Shown: positions 6,301 to 10,433 of the stretch, piece by piece | Layout: each line of letters begins with the position of its first letter | How positions within the stretch are numbered: position 1 is the stretch's first letter | Assembly (NCBI GenBank): GCA_003973375.1 | Contig: QNYL01000227.1 | Coordinates: 1-10,433, forward strand | Source: Flavobacteriia bacterium | GTDB taxonomy: Bacteria > Bacteroidota > Bacteroidia > Flavobacteriales > Flavobacteriaceae | DNA length: 10,433 nucleotides | Reading direction: 5' to 3' | The notes under the pieces: model-generated | Seen by the model: only the letters and a program-made list of their open reading frames with translations | Database searches by the model: none | Told to the model about the DNA's origin: nothing | Made by a program: the position numbers and the translations under genes

Positions 6301-7029
6301 ATGACCGATAAATATATCTTTTGTATGAAATGGGGCACTTTATACAGTGCTGAATATGTAAACAGGCTTTATTCAATGGTAAAAAGAAACCTTTCTTACG
6401 ATTTTAAGATAGTTTGTTTTACAGATGATGAGTCCGGTATCAGAGAAGAAGTAACTTGTTATCCGATTCCGGAGATAGATATACCAGGTAATTTACCTGA
6501 AAGAATGTGGAAAAAACTGACCACATTAAAAGGAGACCTTTACGGTTTAAAAGGAACCGCCTTGTTTCTTGATCTGGATATTGTTATTGTAGATAATATC
6601 GATTGTTTTTTTGATATTTCAGGAGATTTCAGAATCATTAAGGATCCTGATATGAAATACTGGAGAATTACAGGAAACTCTTCTGTTTACAGATTTGAAA
6701 TAGGAAAACACCCTTATGTTTTTGATCATTTTGTTAATAATTTTGATGAGATCAGAAAAGAGCACAGAAATGAGCAGGAATATTTAACCCATGCCATTTA
6801 TGAAAAAGGGATGTTAGAATACTGGCCAAAAGAATGGTGCCCTAGTTTTAAGTACGATTGTCACTCGAAAATACCTTTTAATTTCTGGAAAAAACCTGTT
6901 ATTCCTGAAGGATCAAAAATAATTATCTTTCATGGAGAGATAAATCCGCATAAAGCCATAAAAGGAGGCTGGGGCAAATGGTATCGATATGTAAGAGCTG
7001 CCCCTTGGGTAGCTGAATACTGGAAATAA
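6301..7029 (+). CDS. GT-A-fold glycosyltransferase-like protein
   Basis: This 242-residue soluble protein has no signal peptide or membrane helix. The N-terminal part (1-45) looks like a nucleotide-sugar-binding fold with CMKWGTLYSAEYVNRLY (8-24) and IVCFTDD (37-43). A strand ending in the metal-binding DxD motif, here Asp91-Leu-Asp93 (ALFLDLDIV), is the main sign of a GT-A glycosyltransferase. Further family-like elements are NSSVYRFE (126-133) and the late FHGEINPHKA (210-219), which may close over the sugar. Donor and acceptor cannot be read from sequence. No other sugar-transfer genes lie beside it, so cell-surface glycan or protein glycosylation is only a guess. It stands alone between two terminators. 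ATG 6301 is preferred over ATG 6325 because the family's first strand begins ahead of KWGT. Confidence 0.75.
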   Translation: MTDKYIFCMKWGTLYSAEYVNRLYSMVKRNLSYDFKIVCFTDDESGIREEVTCYPIPEIDIPGNLPERMWKKLTTLKGDLYGLKGTALFLDLDIVIVDNIDCFFDISGDFRIIKDPDMKYWRITGNSSVYRFEIGKHPYVFDHFVNNFDEIRKEHRNEQEYLTHAIYEKGMLEYWPKEWCPSFKYDCHSKIPFNFWKKPVIPEGSKIIIFHGEINPHKAIKGGWGKWYRYVRAAPWVAEYWK

Positions 7030-7059
7030 AAAAAGCCTCTTTTTACAGAGGCTTTTTTT
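7028..7059. terminator. Bidirectional terminator between convergent genes
   Basis: AAAAAAAGCCTCT (7028-7040) and AGAGGCTTTTTTT (7047-7059) are perfect inverted repeats around a six-base loop. The A-run on one side and T-run on the other let it act on both strands. It sits between the glycosyltransferase-like gene and the kbp-like gene, with the left arm overlapping the former's stop codon. Confidence 0.93.
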
Positions 7060-7074
7060 ATAAAAATATTCCGG

Positions 7075-7512
7075 TTATAAATTTGGAATTCTTAAAACCT
7101 GACCAGGATAAATCTTGTTCACATCTTTCAACAATGGCTGATTGGCTTCAAAGATCACGTTATATTTCATGGCATCGCCATAAAATTCCTTTGCGATCTT
7201 ACTTAAAGAATCACCGCTTTTTACAGTATACATTTTTGCCTGAGGTTCAGGAACAGCTGTTGTCATTTTATCTTCAACATTTGCAATTCCTTTTGTATTA
7301 CCCAAAGCTAAAACTACTTTTTCGTGTGTGGCCTGATCTGCGGCAACACCCCAGACCTTAACTGTATCACCGTCAACTTCAATGTCGATATCGGTTACAT
7401 CAAAACCAAAAGCATTGATAGTTCTTAATAATTCATCTGCCTTTGCAGAGTTGTCTACAGCAGATTCTACTGATTTATCTCCAGAGTTTCTGAAGAAAGA
7501 AAATAGTCCCAT
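7075..7512 (-). CDS. kbp: BON-LysM protein of the Kbp/YgaU family
   Basis: This 145-residue protein combines a BON domain (about 25-85) with a C-terminal LysM domain (about 94-143). The ends match E. coli Kbp (YgaU) closely: it starts MGLFSFF and ends with KIYPGQVLRIP, and the LysM region reads YTVKSGDSLSKIAKEFYG, then FEANQPLLKD. E. coli Kbp is a cytoplasmic potassium-binding protein that helps growth at high K+. The same role is plausible here but not shown. There is no signal peptide, which argues against peptidoglycan binding despite the LysM domain. Upstream on the minus strand, TTTG (7575-7572) and TAATTTAA (7553-7546), 18 bases apart, form an imperfect promoter. The gene is monocistronic and convergent with its left neighbour. 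Confidence 0.9.
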   Translation of the reverse strand: MGLFSFFRNSGDKSVESAVDNSAKADELLRTINAFGFDVTDIDIEVDGDTVKVWGVAADQATHEKVVLALGNTKGIANVEDKMTTAVPEPQAKMYTVKSGDSLSKIAKEFYGDAMKYNVIFEANQPLLKDVNKIYPGQVLRIPNL

Positions 7513-7545
7513 AATTATATATTTATTGATTAGTTTTTGAAGGTG

Positions 7546-7575
7546 TTAAATTACAAAAAAAATAGCATTCACAAA
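7546..7575 (-). promoter_or_regulatory. Possible promoter of kbp-like gene
   Basis: On the minus strand TTTG (7575-7572) is followed after 18 bases, including a run of eight T's, by TAATTTAA (7553-7546), which has two mismatches to TAnnTTTG. The distance to the ATG at 7512 is about 33 bases, which is reasonable. The imperfect -7 keeps confidence low. Confidence 0.3.
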
Positions 7576-7643
7576 TGTTAATTATTCTTTAAAGATTTCA
7601 GGTGCTTTTAAGGAATCTTATTAGGTATGTAGCTAAATTTTTT

Positions 7644-7651
7644 TACTTTTG
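7644..7651 (+). promoter_or_regulatory. -7 element ahead of the membrane protein/desaturase operon
   Basis: TACTTTTG matches TAnnTTTG exactly and ends 22 bases before the ATG at 7674, giving a predicted 5' leader of roughly 15-18 bases. No TTG is visible 17-23 bases upstream. If real, it supports ATG 7674 over the GTG at 7602 for the first gene and would be the visible promoter for the genes through 10412. Confidence 0.45.
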
Positions 7652-7673
7652 GAATTATTTTTTAACATATTCT

Positions 7674-7937
7674 ATGAGAGCGATTCTTTGGCTGATTTTT
7701 ATCTCGGTAATAAGCCTTATCAGTTACGGTTATTACATCAACAGTTCCGATTTTGGAGGAGGTGAAAAATATATCGGTGCAGGGGTGATTTTATTTGCTT
7801 TTGTGCTAATGCCTTTGTTTATTTATCACCGATATAAAGGTCGTGATCTAAAGCAATACCGCTTGTTCCCTACTGAGGAGATGAATAAAGAGTACAAAAA
7901 AAAGAAAAATTCGGTAGATCAGAAATTACATAAATGA
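7674..7937 (+). CDS. Small two-helix membrane protein of unknown function
   Basis: I do not recognise this gene. From ATG 7674 it encodes 87 residues. There are two hydrophobic segments (about 3-20, starting RAILWLIFISVISL, and about 35-53, GAGVILFAFVLMPLFIYH), a short GGGEKY linker, and a strongly basic, Lys-rich C-terminus (KKKK near residues 75-79) that should lie in the cytoplasm. The frame is open back to a GTG at 7602, which would add 24 residues, but GTG starts are uncommon in this group and a -7 promoter match lies between the two. Its stop overlaps the desaturase start by four bases (ATGA), so the two are probably co-translated. Whether it works with the downstream genes or is an older resident they joined cannot be told. 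Confidence 0.7.
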   Translation: MRAILWLIFISVISLISYGYYINSSDFGGGEKYIGAGVILFAFVLMPLFIYHRYKGRDLKQYRLFPTEEMNKEYKKKKNSVDQKLHK

Positions 7938-8875
7938 TGAATAGTTCCAAAAATATAAAATTAGTATTTGAAACTATTTTAATTTTTATTGGTATAAGCA
8001 TGTTTTCTGTTTATGTTCACAAACTTCAAATAGAAAATATTTATTTAAAATGGTTTATTTATACAATACTCTTACTCTTTCAAGGTTTGTGGTTTTATCG
8101 TTTTTATATTGTTGGACACGAAAGTTCTCACCGAAAATTATTTGCTTCAAATGATACAATAAATGATATTGTGGGCAGTATTATCCTTCTCCCTTTAATG
8201 ACGCCTATAAATGTTTATCGTAAAATTCATATGTTTCATCATGGATTTAATAGAAAAGATAATCACACATCGGTTTTAGATACTTTTACAACCAAAAAAC
8301 CATCATTGTTAAAAACAATATATTTTTACATTCTTTGGTATCTTAGTGTATTTTTTGGTGGCTTATTTTTTCATTCTTTAGTTTCAGTAATTTTATTTCT
8401 TTTTATTCCTCCTAAATGGGCAAGAAAAATATCGCCTGCATTTGATGGTTGGACAATAAAAGACCAACTTAAAGCAATATTATTATTTAGTCTTGGAATT
8501 GGATTTCATTTCTTAATTTTTTATCAGTTTGGAAAAGATATTTATTTATGGACATTAGGATATCCATTGCTTTCTTTTGCGTGGGTTTTATCTTTGTTTG
8601 TATATATTTTTCATTATAAAACAACTGTTGGCAATAAGGTAAGATACAATGTAAGGTCTGTAAAGCATTTACCTTTTTTTTCTTGGTTATTGATGAATTT
8701 CAATGAGCACGCAACGCATCATCAATATCCTAATATTCCTTGGTATGAACTTCCTATAAAACGAACAGAATTGCCGAAAGAGTTTTCCGAAATAAACCAA
8801 AATACTTGGTGTTTATTTACTGCTATTTTTCAACAAATAAAAGGTCCCAGAATAATCGATGAAACAAAAAATTAG
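7934..8875 (+). CDS. Fatty-acid-desaturase-superfamily di-iron membrane enzyme
   Basis: This 313-residue integral membrane protein carries the three histidine boxes of the family that binds a di-iron centre: HESSH (62-66, HxxxH), HMFHH (99-103, HxxHH) and HATHH (259-263, HxxHH). The last is followed by QYPNIPWYELP, the usual P-x-x-P-W/Y tail of this family. Hydrophobic stretches at about 11-29, 38-58, 78-93, 128-158, 180-198 and 205-227 fit the four-helix-plus layout with the boxes on the cytoplasmic side. Members use O2 to desaturate or hydroxylate lipids, carotenoids or amino-acid head groups; the substrate here is unknown. It overlaps the upstream membrane gene by 4 bases and the GNAT-like gene by 17. 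Base composition is much more AT-rich than the phe/tyr operon (15 and 14 G+C in the 60-base rows from 8041 and 8461, against 31 and 29 from 4321 and 5401). Confidence 0.88.
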   Translation: MMNSSKNIKLVFETILIFIGISMFSVYVHKLQIENIYLKWFIYTILLLFQGLWFYRFYIVGHESSHRKLFASNDTINDIVGSIILLPLMTPINVYRKIHMFHHGFNRKDNHTSVLDTFTTKKPSLLKTIYFYILWYLSVFFGGLFFHSLVSVILFLFIPPKWARKISPAFDGWTIKDQLKAILLFSLGIGFHFLIFYQFGKDIYLWTLGYPLLSFAWVLSLFVYIFHYKTTVGNKVRYNVRSVKHLPFFSWLLMNFNEHATHHQYPNIPWYELPIKRTELPKEFSEINQNTWCLFTAIFQQIKGPRIIDETKN

Positions 8876-9479
8876 AAAATCAATTTTACAAGATGCTCAA
8901 CATTTTGTGCGTATAAAAAACAAACTACCACTACCCAAAGAAAATAAAGACACTACACAAGGAGGATTCTTATTAGGAACAGATATTAATACCTATAAAT
9001 TTTATATCGAGAATGGATATTGTTTAACCGGTGTTATTAAAGGCAAAATTGTTGGATTTGGAATACTTCTTCCTAATCAAATAGTAAAAAGCAGTGAATT
9101 GTGGGAGAAGCGGAAAAAAGTAAACTGGACAATAAATATTAATGATTTAGAAAACAACAACGTATCGTTTATTGAGCAGTTAGCCTTTTTAAGAGGACAC
9201 AGGAAGTTGTCACTAGTCTTATCATATAACCTAGTAAAAACGGGCTTTGATAAAGGTGCTGATTTTATACTAACAACTACAGTTCAAAAACCCATTATTA
9301 ATACCGCTGCAATACCTTATATCAAATCAATTGGAGGTTTTAAAATAGGAAACATTGATGAAATATACCCTAAAATTGGGAATATAAACTCAGATATATA
9401 TCTAATCAAAAAGAACTCTTTCTATAAAAAAATTAAAGAATTATCATTTTATGAATTATTAAAATCTAATGAATTGTAA
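8859..9479 (+). CDS. GNAT-like N-acyltransferase
   Basis: The 206-residue protein looks like a divergent GCN5-related acyltransferase. It opens with IRKSILQDAQHFVRI (5-19), the usual first strand and helix. GYCLTGVIKGKIVGFGIL (53-70) fits strands 2-3. FIEQLAFLRGHRKLSLVLSY (104-123) sits where the acyl-CoA pyrophosphate loop and following helix belong, with RGHRKLS as a degenerate form of the Q/RxxGxG/A signature. INTAAIPYIKSIGGFKIG (147-164) matches the late helix-strand with its N-x-x-A pattern. Substrate and acyl donor are unknown. Next to a lysine-aminomutase-like gene, an acyltransferase acting on beta-lysine is the natural suggestion, by analogy with the archaeal ablA-ablB pair, though I cannot claim homology to AblB. 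The start overlaps the desaturase end by 17 bases and the stop directly abuts the next ATG. Confidence 0.72.
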   Translation: MKQKIRKSILQDAQHFVRIKNKLPLPKENKDTTQGGFLLGTDINTYKFYIENGYCLTGVIKGKIVGFGILLPNQIVKSSELWEKRKKVNWTININDLENNNVSFIEQLAFLRGHRKLSLVLSYNLVKTGFDKGADFILTTTVQKPIINTAAIPYIKSIGGFKIGNIDEIYPKIGNINSDIYLIKKNSFYKKIKELSFYELLKSNEL

Positions 9480-10412
9480 ATGAGAGAAAAGTTAACACCA
9501 TATCTAAGTAAATTATCTCATAAATCAGGTATTTCCAAGCAATATTCACACAACATCAAGGAAAAAAATTTTGGACATTTCAACGACCCTTTGATGGAAG
9601 ATGCTCACGAAATGGTAAAAGGATTGGTACATAAATATAAAAATAGAGCCTTAATTAAGGTCAGTTATTTATGTGCTGCACACTGTAGGTTTTGTACACG
9701 AATTAGGCAAATAGGTAACCCAAAAGGAACTTTGCAAAAAGTAGATATTGAAAATATTGTTTGTTACTTAAAAGAACACCCCGAGATTGAAGATGTAATT
9801 CTATCTGGAGGGGATCCTTTTTTAACTCCTAAAATAACCGAATCATTACTTAAAAATATCAATAAAATTGATAGTGTGAAAGTAATTAGAATAGGAACAC
9901 GATTGCCTTTACAATCACCCGAATCTTTTGAAAGAAATTCAATTGGACAATTATTAGACACCATCAATAGAATAAGTATAGAAAAACCTTTTTATATTCT
10001 TTTACACGTAGAGCATCCAGATGAATTAACATCAGAAGCAATAACTTCCCTAAAGTTAATTAAGCAAAAAACAGCAACAATTCTGCTATCTCAAACTGTT
10101 TTTTTAAAAGGAATAAACATTGATTTTGATACACTGTATTCTCTTTTTACAAAATTGTATTTTTCAGGAATTACGCCCTATTATATTTATCATTGTGATA
10201 GCGTTAATGGCTTGGAACAGTTTGTAGGTAATATAGAAGAAGAAAAGGAAATAATGAGAAGACTTAGAGATACTTTAAGTGGAATTGCATATCCTACCTT
10301 TGTGGCTGATTTGGAAAATGAATATGGAAAATATCCTTTTGATTTAGAAATAATAAAAACTACTGCCAACAGCGTAATAAAAAATACGAATATATTTGTC
10401 CTTGACAAATAA
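9480..10412 (+). CDS. Short radical SAM enzyme of the lysine 2,3-aminomutase (KamA/EpmB) family
   Basis: This 310-residue protein should use a [4Fe-4S] cluster, S-adenosylmethionine and PLP to move an alpha-amino group to the beta carbon. The cluster motif is Cys65-x3-Cys69-x2-Cys72, followed by Arg74. LSGGDP (109-114) and the RIGTRLP strand (138-144) are typical of the family. Compared with Clostridium lysine 2,3-aminomutase, Arg74 matches Arg134 (carboxylate), Asp240 matches Asp293, Asp277 matches Asp330 (both bind the lysine side-chain amine), and Lys284 matches the PLP Lys337. The Asp-Asp (37) and Asp-Lys (7) spacings are identical. The PLP motif differs (LENEYGK instead of a glycine-rich loop). 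The protein ends 26 residues after that Lys, so the zinc-binding, tetramer-forming tail is absent, as in EpmB. No EF-P or EpmA gene is present. It directly abuts the GNAT-like gene, and the operon may continue to the right. Confidence 0.87.
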   Translation: MREKLTPYLSKLSHKSGISKQYSHNIKEKNFGHFNDPLMEDAHEMVKGLVHKYKNRALIKVSYLCAAHCRFCTRIRQIGNPKGTLQKVDIENIVCYLKEHPEIEDVILSGGDPFLTPKITESLLKNINKIDSVKVIRIGTRLPLQSPESFERNSIGQLLDTINRISIEKPFYILLHVEHPDELTSEAITSLKLIKQKTATILLSQTVFLKGINIDFDTLYSLFTKLYFSGITPYYIYHCDSVNGLEQFVGNIEEEKEIMRRLRDTLSGIAYPTFVADLENEYGKYPFDLEIIKTTANSVIKNTNIFVLDK

Positions 10413-10433
10413 ATAAAAATCACATTAAAATTT

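Noticed and set aside
7083..7361. A 92-codon plus-strand frame opposite the kbp-like gene
   Set aside because: It lies entirely antisense to a recognised BON-LysM gene and starts just after a terminator, with no coding character.
9480..10412. Assignment of the radical SAM gene as epmB (EF-P lysine beta-lysylation)
   Set aside because: The size is similar, but both Asp residues of free-lysine aminomutases are kept and neither efp nor epmA is nearby. The family is called without a symbol.

Overview
The window looks like part of a chromosome from the phylum Bacteroidota, most likely class Flavobacteriia. It carries a GldA-type gliding-motility ATPase, exact matches to the phylum's -7 promoter element (TAnnTTTG), A-rich rather than GGAGG-like start contexts, and low G+C intergenic DNA. 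The aromatic amino acid operon also has a Bacteroidota-style layout.

Positions 1-2000 hold two leftward housekeeping genes: kdsA (KDO-8-phosphate synthase, lipopolysaccharide core) and gldA. The left edge has short tandem repeats and a weak terminator hairpin behind kdsA.

Positions 2100-6290 hold a tightly packed rightward operon: prephenate dehydratase (pheA), a class I/II aminotransferase, prephenate dehydrogenase (tyrA), and a DAHP synthase fused to a C-terminal chorismate mutase. Together they cover the entry step of the shikimate pathway and all steps from chorismate to Phe and Tyr. The leader before pheA is the clearest regulatory find. A textbook promoter (2129-2158) is followed by an uncatalogued 23-codon leader peptide (2175-2246) with 7 Phe and 3 Tyr codons, including the alternating run FYFYFYF. 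Two mutually exclusive RNA folds follow, then an intrinsic terminator with nine T's ending 9 bases before the pheA start. This is a complete ribosome-mediated attenuator whose codons match both end products of the operon. A strong terminator closes the operon at 6258-6289.

Positions 6300-7512 hold a soluble GT-A-type glycosyltransferase-like gene, whose promoter element lies only 5 bases from the start codon, and a convergent gene for a BON-LysM protein of the Kbp/YgaU family. They share a bidirectional terminator.

Positions 7674-10412 hold a run of overlapping or abutting genes, markedly more AT-rich from about 7934: a small two-helix membrane protein, a fatty-acid-desaturase-superfamily di-iron membrane enzyme, a GNAT-like acyltransferase, and a short radical SAM enzyme of the lysine 2,3-aminomutase family. 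The last keeps the cluster Cys, PLP Lys and both lysine-binding Asp at the spacing of the characterised enzyme, but lacks the zinc/tetramer tail. Together they suggest an uncharacterised pathway making an acylated and oxidised beta-amino acid, perhaps a lipid or compatible solute. The cassette may continue past the right edge.
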